Below, piece after piece: positions 1 through 9,256 of a DNA stretch of 64,000 nucleotides. Below the pieces are notes generated by a model. It saw only the letters and a program-made list of their open reading frames with translations, searched no databases and was not told the DNA's origin. The position numbers and the translations under genes are program-made. The DNA comes from Novosphingobium sp. B1 (lineage in GTDB: Bacteria > Pseudomonadota > Alphaproteobacteria > Sphingomonadales > Sphingomonadaceae): positions 24,106 to 88,105 of the forward strand of contig NZ_FWXL01000012.1 of NCBI RefSeq assembly GCF_900176395.1. Reading direction: 5' to 3'. Numbering within the stretch: the stretch's first letter is position 1; every line of letters begins with the position of its first letter.

Positions 1-1516
1 TGCCGGCAAGGATGACCGAGGCCTGACGCATGTCGTCGGCGCGCATGTGATCGAGCGTGTCGACGCTCGAGTGATGGACGCGGCTTTCATAATCGAGCGG
101 GTCCTGAATGAACTGGTAACCGGGTAGGCCGATCGCCTGGAGATAGACGTGATCGGTGCCGCCGGTCTTGCTCATCACCACCTTGTCAGCGCCGAGCGAA
201 TTGAAGGGGCTGAGCCATTCACGCAGGATCGATGCCGCTCCGACGTTGCCCTCGGCATAGATGCCGCGGAACTTGCCCGAGCCGTTGTCCATGTTGAAAT
301 AGGCCTTGAGCTGCGAATATTCGGGCTTGGGCGTGATCGGGTACGCGTTGCGCCATGCTGAATAGCTGTCGATCCCCTTGAGCGCGGGATCGACCGGACG
401 CGAAGCGAGGTGCTGTTCGATATAGGCCTTCGAACCAAGCAGGCCCTGCTCTTCCCCGCTCCACAGCGCGAAGCGGATGGTGCGCTTCGGCTTTACGCCC
501 ATTCTGGCAAGGAGCCGCGCAGCTTCAATGACTGCAACGCTGCCGGCGCCGTTGTCGGAAGCGCCATCGCCCGCGATCCAGCTATCGAAGTGGGCGCCGG
601 CCATTACGTACCCTGCCTTGGGATCGGTGCCGGGGATTTCGGCGATGACGTTGTCGGCCATCAGGTCCTTGTCATCGAAGCTGGCATCGATCGACAGCGA
701 AAGCTGCGGAGCGGCGCCGGTCTTGGCGAGGCGCACGAGGCGGCGGTAGTCTTCCTGCGCCATGTCCATTGCCGGCACGGCCAGCGTCTCGCCGGGGATG
801 AAGTCATAGCCTTCGCCGTGGACCAGCTTGCCATCGCGGTAGGTCATCTTGACCATCGCCAGCGCGCCTTCGGCCTTGAGGAATTCCGAAAGCTTGCGGG
901 CAAAGCCGCGACGCGCGACCTGCATGGCGAGGCCTTCGGGATCGTGGCGCGGCAGGGTGTACTTGTCGAGCTTGCCGATATCCTCGCCCGAGAGGCGTTC
1001 GAACACCGGGTCCTTGGACTCGCTGGTTTCACCGGGCAGGCTGACGAGGACGATCTTGCCGGCAAGCTTGCCCTTCCATGCCTCGAAGTTTTCGACCTTG
1101 CTCATCGGCGCGACCACGACCGGCGCGGTGATCATGCCGTTGGTGGCGGGCGACCACGCCACCGGCAGCACCGTAAGGGGCAGGCTGCGCGGGCTGGTCA
1201 TCGTGGCGGAATAGCTCTTCAGGTTCCAGCCAAGCCCGAACTCGAACGGCTCACTATGAATGTTCTTCAGGCCATAGGACGCGAACTTGGCAGCGGCCCA
1301 TTCCTCGGCCTTGCGGTGATTTTCCGAGTTTGTGAGACGCGGGCCGATGCGGTCCATCAATTCCGAGGCGGTTTCCATCGCATCGGAACGGTTGAGGCCT
1401 TCATCAAGCAGTTGGGCGATCATCCGGTCTTCGGCGGGGCCGGCGAGCACCGGGGCGGCAAAGGCGCACAGCGCGATGGCAGCGACGCCGGTGGCGGCGC
1501 GCGAGCGAACGGTCAT
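1..1516 (-). CDS. M28-family zinc metallopeptidase, C-terminus cut by window edge
   Basis: Secreted or periplasmic aminopeptidase/carboxypeptidase-type protein. The start is the ATG at 1516, followed by a signal peptide (MTVRSRAATGVAAIALCAFA). A PA-like insert lies in the middle. The M28 co-catalytic zinc signature is visible: the HFDSW His-x-Asp pair near 603, the ASDNGAGS aspartate near 565, WSGEEQGLLGS near 450, NMDNGSGK near 290 and a final ESRVHHSS histidine near 85. These are the usual two-zinc ligands and general base of the family. The reading frame is open to base 1, so only the last residues are missing. Substrate cannot be inferred. The gene lies 76 bp downstream of the methyltransferase on the same strand. 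Confidence 0.9.
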   Translation of the reverse strand, partial: MTVRSRAATGVAAIALCAFAAPVLAGPAEDRMIAQLLDEGLNRSDAMETASELMDRIGPRLTNSENHRKAEEWAAAKFASYGLKNIHSEPFEFGLGWNLKSYSATMTSPRSLPLTVLPVAWSPATNGMITAPVVVAPMSKVENFEAWKGKLAGKIVLVSLPGETSESKDPVFERLSGEDIGKLDKYTLPRHDPEGLAMQVARRGFARKLSEFLKAEGALAMVKMTYRDGKLVHGEGYDFIPGETLAVPAMDMAQEDYRRLVRLAKTGAAPQLSLSIDASFDDKDLMADNVIAEIPGTDPKAGYVMAGAHFDSWIAGDGASDNGAGSVAVIEAARLLARMGVKPKRTIRFALWSGEEQGLLGSKAYIEQHLASRPVDPALKGIDSYSAWRNAYPITPKPEYSQLKAYFNMDNGSGKFRGIYAEGNVGAASILREWLSPFNSLGADKVVMSKTGGTDHVYLQAIGLPGYQFIQDPLDYESRVHHSSVDTLDHMRADDMRQASVILAG

Positions 1517-1592
1517 ATCTGGAAGTCTCCCCTGGGGCGGTTTCTATCGCAACCAGTCTTGCCGCTGGAAGGCCGGTTGCCAAGTGCCTTTT

Positions 1593-2615
1593 TCAAGACG
1601 GTTTCAGCAACCAGTGACTGACGCCCCATTCCTTGCCGCCGCGATGCCCGAACAATCCGGCGGTAGCGAGATAGAACAGACGCCAGCGGCGCATCCACAA
1701 CGGGGTCTGCGCACCATAGACTTCGCGCAGGACCGGCTCGATCTCATCAGCGCGCGCATCGAACAGGGCCAGCCAGTCGCGCGCCGTCCGCTCGTAATGG
1801 GTGCCGTCCCACCACCATTCGCGCTCCAGCGCAAAGATATCGGCGAACTGGCCGATCAGCGCATGGCTGGGCATGATGCCGCCGGTGAAGAAATACTGCG
1901 CGATCCAGCTCGACTTGTCAGCGGTATCGAAGCGGTAGGGATACTGGCGATGGCTGAACACGTGAAGGAACAGGCGGCCATCGGGCCGCAGCCAGGTCTT
2001 CACCCGACCGAGCAGTTCGCGCCAATTCGCCATGTGTTCGAACATCTCAACCGAGACGACCCGATCAAATTGTCCCTCCGGCGCGAAAGCATTCATGTCT
2101 GCAGTTATAACGGTCAGGTTGGCCAGCCCGCGTGCCTTGGCCTTCGCGCGGATGTGGTCTCCCTGGGGGCGCGAGTTCGACACGGCGGTAATGCGGGCGT
2201 TGGGGAAGCGCGCGGCCATATGGAGACTGAGCGAACCCCAGCCGCAGCCAAGTTCGAGAATGTGCTGGCCATCTTCCAATGCGGCATGTTCGGTCGTGGC
2301 AGCAAGCGCGGCAAGTTCGGCCTGTTCCAGCGTCTCGTTGCCGGTGGGATAGAGGCAGCAGGAATACTTGGCGTTGGGGCCAAGGCTCAATTCGAAGAAG
2401 CGCGGCGGCAATTCATAGTGCTGTTCGTTGGCGGCATCGGTGTGTTCGGCAACGGGCCGCTCGGCCATCCATGCAGCGAAGCTGGCGTCGCCGGGCCGCT
2501 CGCGATGGACGGCGCGGCGGCGTTTTTCGCACATGAAGGACACGCCCGCGCGGGTCAACGCATCGGGCAGCGGGGCACGCTCGACGAGCGCGATTATCGG
2601 GGCAAGAAGGCTCAC
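1593..2615 (-). CDS. Cyclopropane-fatty-acid synthase-like SAM methyltransferase
   Basis: SAM-dependent methyltransferase of the CFA synthase superfamily, 340 aa, which acts on unsaturated acyl chains of membrane phospholipids. The SAM-binding motif ELGCGWGSLSLH is at about residues 121-132, and YSCCLYP at 84-90 corresponds to the YSCxY segment of CFA synthases. VEMFEHM follows. It is shorter than classical Cfa (about 380-400 aa) because the N-terminal domain is reduced. It is divergent from an FAD amine-oxidase-like gene and a DUF1365 gene, a gene set that recurs in proteobacteria. Family members make cyclopropane or methyl-branched acyl chains. In Rhodobacter, UfaM-type members start furan fatty acid synthesis, and that role is only a possibility here. 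Confidence 0.85.
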   Translation of the reverse strand: MSLLAPIIALVERAPLPDALTRAGVSFMCEKRRRAVHRERPGDASFAAWMAERPVAEHTDAANEQHYELPPRFFELSLGPNAKYSCCLYPTGNETLEQAELAALAATTEHAALEDGQHILELGCGWGSLSLHMAARFPNARITAVSNSRPQGDHIRAKAKARGLANLTVITADMNAFAPEGQFDRVVSVEMFEHMANWRELLGRVKTWLRPDGRLFLHVFSHRQYPYRFDTADKSSWIAQYFFTGGIMPSHALIGQFADIFALEREWWWDGTHYERTARDWLALFDARADEIEPVLREVYGAQTPLWMRRWRLFYLATAGLFGHRGGKEWGVSHWLLKPS

Positions 2616-2741
2616 AAAGGGTAACTAGCCACCGGGGTGCGACTTGTGTCAACCTGTCACCACGGGAGCGGTCTACAACCCATGACGGATGGGTATTACG
2701 CGACGAACAGGTAGCTTGGCCGATGGGGGTCTGGGATCGTG

Positions 2742-4070
2742 ATGAGCCGTGACGGCATGCCGGAGGGCGTGCTTGATATTGCCGTGATCGGGAGCGGGAT
2801 ATCCGGGCTTTCGGCTGCATGGCTGTTGTCGCAGCGGCATCGGGTCACGCTGTTCGAGGCGGCGGATCGGCTTGGGGGGCATAGCAACACGGTAGAAGCC
2901 GATGGCGTGCCGGTGGATACCGGGTTCATCGTCTACAACGAACGCACCTACCCCAACCTGACGGCGCTTTTTGCGCACCTGGGCGTGCCCACGCGCGAGA
3001 CGGTAATGAGCTTTGCCGTGACGCTAGATGATGGACGGCTGGAATACGCGGGGGACTTGCGCGGGCTGTTCGCACAGCGGCGCAACCTCGTCTCGCCCCG
3101 CTTCTGGTCGATGTTGCGCGACCTGAGGCGCTTCTACAAGGCTGCACCGCGCGATCTGCCGGAGATGGGCGAGTTGGGACTGGGCGCCTATCTTGATGGA
3201 CTGGGCTGCGGGCCGGCGTTCCGCGACGACCACCTCTATCCGATGGCTGCAGCCATATGGTCGACCCCGGTGCGCGATATTCCGCACCATCCGGCGGCGG
3301 CCTTCGTACGCTTCTTCGAAAACCACGGACTGCTGCAATTCCGCGAGCGGCCGCGCTGGCGCACGGTTGACGGCGGCAGCCGCGAATACGTGAAGCGCAT
3401 CAGTGCTCCGTTCATAGAGGGCGTGCGGCTGGCCTCACCGGTCAAGCAGGTGCGCCGCCTGCCCGATGGCGTGCTGATCGACGCCGGGCGCGGCTGGGAG
3501 CGGTTCGACCATGTCGTGATGGCTGCCCACGCAGACCAGTCGCTGGCCATGCTCGGCGATGCGGACGAAAATGAGCGCCGCCTGCTTGGGGCTTTCCCTT
3601 ATCGTAATAACGAGGCCGTGCTCCACGCCGATCCCCGATTGATGCCGCGGCGGCGCAGGGTGTGGTCGGCCTGGAACTATGTAGCGCGGCGCGGGGCCGA
3701 GCAGCATCAGCTTTCGGTGACTTACTGGATGAACCGGCTGCAGCACCTCCCGACCGACAAGGATCTGTTCGTCACGCTCAATCCGCTGGTCGAGCCTGAC
3801 CCGGCACTGGTGATCCGCCGCGAGGCTTATGATCATCCGGTGTTCGACGTAGCGGCGGGCCTTGCCCAGAAGCAGTTGTGGTCATTGCAGGGGCAGCGGC
3901 GGACATGGTTCTGCGGGGCGTGGTTCGGCGCGGGCTTCCATGAGGACGGCTTGCAGTCCGGACTGGCCGTGGCCGAGCAGTTGGGCGGCGTGCGGCGGCC
4001 GTGGACTGTGGCGGAAGAGTCCGGTCGCATCCATGTGACGCATCAGGCGCGCGTTCCGGAAATGGCGTGA
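2742..4070 (+). CDS. FAD-dependent amine-oxidase-like protein (COG2907)
   Basis: Flavoprotein of about 442 aa. The N-terminal Rossmann motif VIGSGISGLSAAW binds the FAD ADP moiety, followed by GGHSNTVE and DTGFIVYN segments typical of COG2907 proteins. The ATG at 2742 is preferred; a GTG three bases upstream and an ATG at 2757 are alternatives. It overlaps the next gene by one base (TGATG), so the two are probably translationally coupled. COG2907 proteins are usually found with DUF1365 and CFA-synthase-like genes, as here, and are thought to oxidise or desaturate modified membrane fatty acids. The exact reaction is inferred from context. Confidence 0.85.
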   Translation: MSRDGMPEGVLDIAVIGSGISGLSAAWLLSQRHRVTLFEAADRLGGHSNTVEADGVPVDTGFIVYNERTYPNLTALFAHLGVPTRETVMSFAVTLDDGRLEYAGDLRGLFAQRRNLVSPRFWSMLRDLRRFYKAAPRDLPEMGELGLGAYLDGLGCGPAFRDDHLYPMAAAIWSTPVRDIPHHPAAAFVRFFENHGLLQFRERPRWRTVDGGSREYVKRISAPFIEGVRLASPVKQVRRLPDGVLIDAGRGWERFDHVVMAAHADQSLAMLGDADENERRLLGAFPYRNNEAVLHADPRLMPRRRRVWSAWNYVARRGAEQHQLSVTYWMNRLQHLPTDKDLFVTLNPLVEPDPALVIRREAYDHPVFDVAAGLAQKQLWSLQGQRRTWFCGAWFGAGFHEDGLQSGLAVAEQLGGVRRPWTVAEESGRIHVTHQARVPEMA

Positions 4071-4828
4071 TGGACGACGGGGCCCTGTACCTGGGGCACG
4101 TGCTGCACCGCCGCTTGCGCCCCAGCGTCCATGTGCTCCGCTACCGCGTGCTGCACATGGCGCTGGACATCGACCGGATCGACGCTCTGGCAAGGCGCCT
4201 TCGCCTGTTCTCGCACGGTCGCTTCAATCTGTTTGCCTTTCACGATCGCGATGTGGGCGATGGCGGGCCCTTGCGCCCCCATGCCGAGCGGTTGTTGGGC
4301 GAGGCCGGGATCACCCCGGATGGCGGCCGCATCGTGCTGCTGACCATGCCGCGCATCCTGGGATATGCCTTCAACCCGCTCAGCACCTGGTTCTGCCACG
4401 GCGCGGACGGGGCGCTTCGCGCGGTGATCTATGAGGTTTCGAACACCTTCGGGGAGCGACACAATTACGTGATCGCGGCAAATCCGGATGCGACGACGCT
4501 GCACCAGTCGACAGCAAAGCGCTTCCATGTCTCGCCATTCCTGCCGATTGACCTAGACTATGCCTTCCGCATCCAGCCCCCTGGCGAGCGCCTGGGGATC
4601 GGGATCACGGTGTCCGATGCGCAGGGTCCTGTCCTTGCCGCGGTCCACACCGCGCGGCGCGCAGCGCTGAGCGATGCCGCACTCCTGCGCGCGGCGATCG
4701 CCTATCCGCTGGCCACGCTCAAGGTGACGGCCGGCATCCACTGGGAAGCGCTGAAGCTGTGGATCAAGCGCGTGCCGCTGTTCCGCAAGCCAGCGCCACC
4801 GGAGCAGTCGGTGACGGTCGGCCGCTGA
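4070..4828 (+). CDS. DUF1365 family protein
   Basis: 252-aa protein matching DUF1365 in sequence character: YLGHVLHRRLRP at the start, FNLFAFHDRD, GYAFNPLSTWFC, YEVSNTFGERHNY, and KRFHVSPFLPID in the middle. The function of the family is unknown. It is almost always next to COG2907 flavoproteins and CFA-like methyltransferases, so a role in modified fatty acid metabolism is inferred. The ATG overlaps the stop of the upstream gene (TGATG). Its TGA at 4826-4828 abuts the stop of the convergent phosphate transporter with no spacer, so neither gene has room for a separate terminator. Confidence 0.85.
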   Translation: MDDGALYLGHVLHRRLRPSVHVLRYRVLHMALDIDRIDALARRLRLFSHGRFNLFAFHDRDVGDGGPLRPHAERLLGEAGITPDGGRIVLLTMPRILGYAFNPLSTWFCHGADGALRAVIYEVSNTFGERHNYVIAANPDATTLHQSTAKRFHVSPFLPIDLDYAFRIQPPGERLGIGITVSDAQGPVLAAVHTARRAALSDAALLRAAIAYPLATLKVTAGIHWEALKLWIKRVPLFRKPAPPEQSVTVGR

Positions 4829-5827
4829 TCAGAACAGCTTGGTCAGCATGTAGAAGGCGGCGCCGACGGTGGCGCTGGCCGGGATGGTGATGAACCATGC
4901 CGTGACGACGCGCTGCGCCACGCCCCACCGCACGGCGCTGGCGCGGCGGGCGGCGCCGGTGCCGATCACGCTGCCGGTGATGGCGTGGGTAGTCGACACC
5001 GGGATGCCGAGCGCACTTGCGCCGAACACCACGATCGATCCCGCCGACGAGGCGCAGAACCCGGTGTGGTGGTTGAGCTTGGTAATCTTGGTGCCCATCG
5101 TCTTGATGATCTTCCACCCGCCCGACATGGTTCCGAGCGAAATCGCGGCATAGCACGACAGCACAACCCATTCGGGGATGTGGAATTCGCCCTTCAGGTA
5201 GCCGGTGGAGTAGAGCAGCACGGTGATGATGCCCATCGTCTTCTGGGCATCGTTGCCGCCGTGGCTGATCGAATAGGCAGCCGAGGACAGCAGGTGCAGG
5301 CCCTTGAACACGTTCTCGGCGCGGCGGGGCTGAAAGCCCTTGAACAGCCAGCTGGTGAGCAGCACGAAGAACATGGCAAGCGCCATGCCGATCAGCGGCG
5401 ACATGAAGATCGCGACGAATGTCTCGATCGTCTTCTTGGATTCGATCGCATCGAAACCGCCGTGCATGACGCCAGCGCCGAGCAGCCCGCCGATCAGAGC
5501 ATGGCTCGACGACGAGGGAATGCCCTTGATCCAGGTCACGATGTTCCAGAACATCGCACCAACCAGCGCGCCGAACACGACTGCGGGGGTGACGATGTCC
5601 TTGTCGATGATGCCCTTGCCGATGGTGTCGGCCACATGCAGGCCGACCAGCCAGTAGGCGCCGAAGTTGCCCGCAGCGGCAAAGAGTACCGCAGCAACGG
5701 GCGAAAGCAGGCGCGTCGAGACGACCGTGGCAATCGAATTGGCGGCGTCGTGCAATCCGTTGAGGAAATCGAACGCCAGCGCCAGCGCAATCAGGCCAAC
5801 CAGCAGCGGAAAGGCGAGCTCGTGCAT
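4829..5827 (-). CDS. pit: PiT-family inorganic phosphate transporter
   Basis: Integral membrane low-affinity phosphate:cation symporter, 332 aa. The duplicated PiT signature is present: GLHDAANSIATVV with STRLLSP near the N-terminus and ISHGGNDAQKTMG in the second half, plus several hydrophobic segments. The gene lies 24 bp downstream of a DUF47 (PhoU-like) gene on the same strand, the classic pairing in which the DUF47 protein modulates the transporter. It ends immediately beside the convergent DUF1365 gene. Confidence 0.93.
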   Translation of the reverse strand: MHELAFPLLVGLIALALAFDFLNGLHDAANSIATVVSTRLLSPVAAVLFAAAGNFGAYWLVGLHVADTIGKGIIDKDIVTPAVVFGALVGAMFWNIVTWIKGIPSSSSHALIGGLLGAGVMHGGFDAIESKKTIETFVAIFMSPLIGMALAMFFVLLTSWLFKGFQPRRAENVFKGLHLLSSAAYSISHGGNDAQKTMGIITVLLYSTGYLKGEFHIPEWVVLSCYAAISLGTMSGGWKIIKTMGTKITKLNHHTGFCASSAGSIVVFGASALGIPVSTTHAITGSVIGTGAARRASAVRWGVAQRVVTAWFITIPASATVGAAFYMLTKLF

Positions 5828-5851
5828 CGGATCAGCTCCTGTCCCGCGCCG

Positions 5852-6499
5852 TCAGGCGTGGTCGATGACCAGCGCGTCGATCTCGTTCGCGACGTCTTCG
5901 AAGGCGTCGGCGATCTTTTCGAGGTGCTTGAAGATCTCGCGCGCAACGATGAAGGCGATATGATCGCCATCGGCGCGATGGCGCTGGAAATTGGCCTTGA
6001 GGCCCGCCTGGTGGATCAGGTCGACCTCGCCTTCCAGCTTGACGATGCGTTCGGTCAGCGCGTGCAGGCGTCCGCCGTTACGTTCGATATCGCGCAACAG
6101 CGGCATGGCTTCCGCAATCAGGCCCACCGCTTCGACGATCTTGTCGGCCATGGCCTGCATTTCGGGTTCGAACGCGGCGATCTCGTAAAGCTCGATGGCC
6201 GAGGCCGCGGCCTGCATCTCGTCGATCGTATCGTCCATCGCACCGATCAGCGACGTGATCGCGCCACGGTCGAACGGGGTCAGGAAGGTGCGGCGCACGG
6301 TGAACAGCACTTCGCGGATCACATCGTCGGCGGCATGTTCGCGGTCGCGGATCCGGCCAACCCACTGCGCGGCATCCCCGTGAGAGCGCGTCAGCTTGGC
6401 GAGGGCATCGGCGGCATCGACGCAAGCCTCGGCGTGACGCTCGAACATGCCGAAGAAATCGCCCGACTTGGGCAGGAGACGCTGGAACCAGCCAAACAT
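5852..6499 (-). CDS. DUF47/PhoU-like phosphate transport regulator
   Basis: 215-aa, almost wholly helical cytoplasmic protein starting MFGWFQRLLPKSGDFF, the standard beginning of DUF47 (TIGR00153-type) proteins. These PhoU-like four-helix proteins are partners of PiT transporters, and the pit gene follows 24 bp downstream, so the two form an operon. A GGGAAG Shine-Dalgarno-like segment precedes the ATG. The first ATG of the conserved MFGWFQ block was chosen as start. Confidence 0.9.
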   Translation of the reverse strand: MFGWFQRLLPKSGDFFGMFERHAEACVDAADALAKLTRSHGDAAQWVGRIRDREHAADDVIREVLFTVRRTFLTPFDRGAITSLIGAMDDTIDEMQAAASAIELYEIAAFEPEMQAMADKIVEAVGLIAEAMPLLRDIERNGGRLHALTERIVKLEGEVDLIHQAGLKANFQRHRADGDHIAFIVAREIFKHLEKIADAFEDVANEIDALVIDHA

Positions 6500-6628
6500 C
6501 GTATTGCTTCCCGAATTGATGCACGCATCAGGGGAAACGAGTCGTCTCCGCCTTCGCGCGCACTAGGGCACCAGAGAGACTGTAACAATCGCAAAGCGCG
6601 CGATTGTCCACACGCTTGCAGTTCACGC

Positions 6629-7603
6629 CTAGAGCCAGCCGATCCGCCGGAACCGCAGCCAAAGCCCGCCGCAGACCGTAATGATCACCGCCCAGACAGC
6701 GAAGTACCCGTAATGCCAGTGCAATTCGGGAAGATACTCGAAGTTCATGCCATAGATTCCGGCGATGGCCGTGGGCACGGCCAGGATCGCAGCCCATGCG
6801 GCCAATTGCCGGGTCATCTCGCCCTGGCGGTGCTGTTCCAGCAGGCTGGCCGTCTCGACGATGGCGGCAAGGGTTTCCTTGAGGCCGCGCATCCGCGCCA
6901 TCGCGCGCCGCACGTGATCGAGCACGTCGCGAAACCAGATGCGGGCTGCGGGATCGATGCAAGGCAGATCGGCCAGAACGAGCCGCTCGCACATTTCCTC
7001 CATCGGCCCGATCACCCGTTCGAACCGGCGAAGCTGGCGGCGAAGGCGGAATATGCGGCGGATCACGGCCTGTTCGGGGAACACGTCAATCGCCGCCTCC
7101 TCCATTTCCTGCGCCACCTCCTCGAGTTTTTCCAGCAGCGGCAGATAGCCATCGACGATGAAATCGAGCACTGCGTGCAGGACGTAGTCCGGCCCCTCGG
7201 ACAGCCGATCGACCTGAGTCTCGAGTTCGCTGCGCAAGGCGCGATGGGCGCGCGTGCTGCCGAAGCGAACGCTGATCAGGAAGCCCGGCCCGACGAAAAA
7301 GGCGGTCTGGCCGTAGTCGATTTCCTCACCGTCCTTGAGTTCGGCAGTGCGGGCCACGACGAACAGGGTCTTTCCGTAGACTTCGACCTTGGGCAGCTGG
7401 CGCGGATTGAGGGCGTCTTCGACCGCCAGAGGGTGGAGGCCATACTGCCGCTGCACCAGCGCCATCTCGGCAGGATCAGGCTCGCACAGGCCGATCCAGT
7501 CGAAGCTATGTGTCGGAAGTTCCGGCGCGGGTTCGCCGGTCAGTTGCAGCGCTTCATCATGGGCGGTGCCATGGCTGTAGCGGCGGGCAGCGATCAAGGT
7601 CAT
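6629..7603 (-). CDS. corA: CorA-family magnesium/divalent cation channel
   Basis: 324 aa. A large N-terminal cytoplasmic domain is followed by a long helix and two C-terminal transmembrane segments. The diagnostic YGMNF pore-loop motif lies about 40 residues from the end, directly followed by the acidic loop EYLPELHW and the last membrane helix. CorA pentamers take up Mg2+ (or Co2+/Ni2+). The gene stands alone. The 89 bp between its start and the divergent monooxygenase contain a 9-bp perfect inverted repeat. No Mg2+-sensing leader was recognised. Confidence 0.92.
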   Translation of the reverse strand: MTLIAARRYSHGTAHDEALQLTGEPAPELPTHSFDWIGLCEPDPAEMALVQRQYGLHPLAVEDALNPRQLPKVEVYGKTLFVVARTAELKDGEEIDYGQTAFFVGPGFLISVRFGSTRAHRALRSELETQVDRLSEGPDYVLHAVLDFIVDGYLPLLEKLEEVAQEMEEAAIDVFPEQAVIRRIFRLRRQLRRFERVIGPMEEMCERLVLADLPCIDPAARIWFRDVLDHVRRAMARMRGLKETLAAIVETASLLEQHRQGEMTRQLAAWAAILAVPTAIAGIYGMNFEYLPELHWHYGYFAVWAVIITVCGGLWLRFRRIGWL

Positions 7604-7619
7604 CTGTCATGATTGGCAA

Positions 7620-7650
7620 ACTCGGGCGCCACTGGCAATCACGCCCGAGT
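7620..7650. promoter_or_regulatory. Perfect 9-bp inverted repeat between divergent genes
   Basis: ACTCGGGCG at 7620-7628 is repeated in perfect inversion as CGCCCGAGT at 7642-7650 with a 13-base spacer. It lies between the start of corA (7603, minus) and the start of the monooxygenase (about 7693, plus). It could be an operator for a dimeric regulator or a hairpin in the monooxygenase leader. No run of T follows, so a simple terminator is unlikely. Confidence 0.5.
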
Positions 7651-7692
7651 GTGCTAACATGGCTGTAAATACAAACGATGGAGAGAGAGACC

Positions 7693-9216
7693 GTGGGTGC
7701 ACAGCAATCCACCTTTGCGGCGAGCAAGCCCGACGTCGATGTCCTGATCGTCGGCGCCGGCATCTCCGGTATCGGCATGGCAGCGCACATGAAGATGCTC
7801 TCCCCCGACCGTTCGTTCACGATCGTTGAACGCCGCGCGCAGATCGGCGGGACCTGGGACCTGTTTCGCTACCCCGGCGTGCGATCGGATTCCGACATGC
7901 ACACGCTCGGCTTCGTGTTCGAGCCGTGGAAGCACGAGAAATCGATCGCCGATGGTCCTTCGATCCTCGAGTATCTCAACCGCATTGCCGACGAGCGCGA
8001 CATCCGCCGCCACATCCGCTTCGACAGCAAGGTGCTTTCGGCAGACTTCGACAATGCTTCAGCCCACTGGGTGGTGACGCTCGAAGGGCCGGACGGGCAA
8101 CGCAGCCGGGTGACAGCAGGCTGGCTCTATCTCGGGTCAGGCTACTACGATTACGACAAGCCGTATGAGGCAGAATTCACCGGTCGCGAAGAATTCAAGG
8201 GGCAAATCCTGCATCCACAGTTCTGGCCAGAGGACCTGGATTATTCCGGCAAGCAGATCGTGGTGATCGGATCAGGGGCGACGGCGGTGACGATCGTGCC
8301 TTCGATGGCGGGCAGAGCGGCGCACGTGACCATGCTTCAGCGCACGCCCACGTGGTATGCCACGCGCCCGGCCAAGGACGCGATCGCCAACTTCCTGCGC
8401 AAATGGCTGCCCGAGGAGACTGCCTACAAGATCACCCGCTTCAAGAACGTCAAGTTGCAGAACCTGTTCTTCAAGCGCGCGCGCACGAAGCCGGACAAGG
8501 TTGCTTCATTTCTGACGAAGCGGATCAAGGCTCTGCTTGGCGACAAGTACGACGAGAAGGCATTCACCCCACCCTACAAGCCATGGGACCAGCGCCTGTG
8601 CCTTGTTCCTGACGGGGACCTGTTCGAAGCGATCAAGGCAGGCAAGGCAAGCGTGGTGACCGACCAGATCGAGCGGTTCGATGCCACCGGTATCCAGCTC
8701 AAGTCTGGAAGGCATCTCGATGCCGACATCATCGTGACGGCGACCGGCCTCAAGATGGTCATGGCCGGCAAGATCGCGATCAGCGTCGACGGTGTGCCGG
8801 TCGATTTCGCCGACCGTTACTACTACAAGGGCGCGATGTTCTCGAACGTGCCGAACCTTGCGGCGGTGTTCGGCTATCTCAACGCTTCCTGGACCCTGCG
8901 TGCCGACATCAACGCGCGTTACATTTGCGATGTCCTCAACACCATGAAGGCGCGTGGAGCGGATGTGGCTGTGCCCCGACTGGAAAAGGGCCGCGAGCTC
9001 GACGAGGACAACATTTACGACTTCTCGTCGGGGTACATCACGCGGGCCCGCCACTTGCTCCCCAAGTCGGCGAGCGACATGCGCTGGCGGCTGAACCAGG
9101 ATTACGTGCGCGATGTTGCGTGGATGCGGGAAGACCCGATCGACGACGGCGTCCTTCAATTCGGTCATGCAAGCCAGGCCGCCCTTTCGGACACGCACAT
9201 CGAAGCGGCGGAATAG
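7693..9216 (+). CDS. Flavin-dependent Baeyer-Villiger-type monooxygenase
   Basis: NAD(P)H- and FAD-dependent monooxygenase, about 507 aa. The FAD Rossmann motif IVGAGISGIGMA is near the N-terminus. The Baeyer-Villiger fingerprint FxGxxxHxxxWP is present as FKGQILHPQFWP near residues 168-179, followed by the NADPH-binding motif VIGSGATAVT. An ATG at 7678 in the same frame has no ribosome site, whereas GGAGAGAG at 7680-7687 sits properly before the GTG at 7693, so GTG is preferred. Such enzymes turn ketones into esters or lactones. The true substrate is unknown. Confidence 0.88.
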   Translation: MGAQQSTFAASKPDVDVLIVGAGISGIGMAAHMKMLSPDRSFTIVERRAQIGGTWDLFRYPGVRSDSDMHTLGFVFEPWKHEKSIADGPSILEYLNRIADERDIRRHIRFDSKVLSADFDNASAHWVVTLEGPDGQRSRVTAGWLYLGSGYYDYDKPYEAEFTGREEFKGQILHPQFWPEDLDYSGKQIVVIGSGATAVTIVPSMAGRAAHVTMLQRTPTWYATRPAKDAIANFLRKWLPEETAYKITRFKNVKLQNLFFKRARTKPDKVASFLTKRIKALLGDKYDEKAFTPPYKPWDQRLCLVPDGDLFEAIKAGKASVVTDQIERFDATGIQLKSGRHLDADIIVTATGLKMVMAGKIAISVDGVPVDFADRYYYKGAMFSNVPNLAAVFGYLNASWTLRADINARYICDVLNTMKARGADVAVPRLEKGRELDEDNIYDFSSGYITRARHLLPKSASDMRWRLNQDYVRDVAWMREDPIDDGVLQFGHASQAALSDTHIEAAE

Positions 9217-9256
9217 CGCTTTTGCAGGTGCGGGCCTTGCGGTATCCCCCCTGCAT

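Noticed and set aside
4985..7612. 875-codon open frame on the plus strand
   Set aside because: It runs antisense across pit, the DUF47 gene and corA, all with clear family motifs. Long antisense frames are normal in high-GC genomes.
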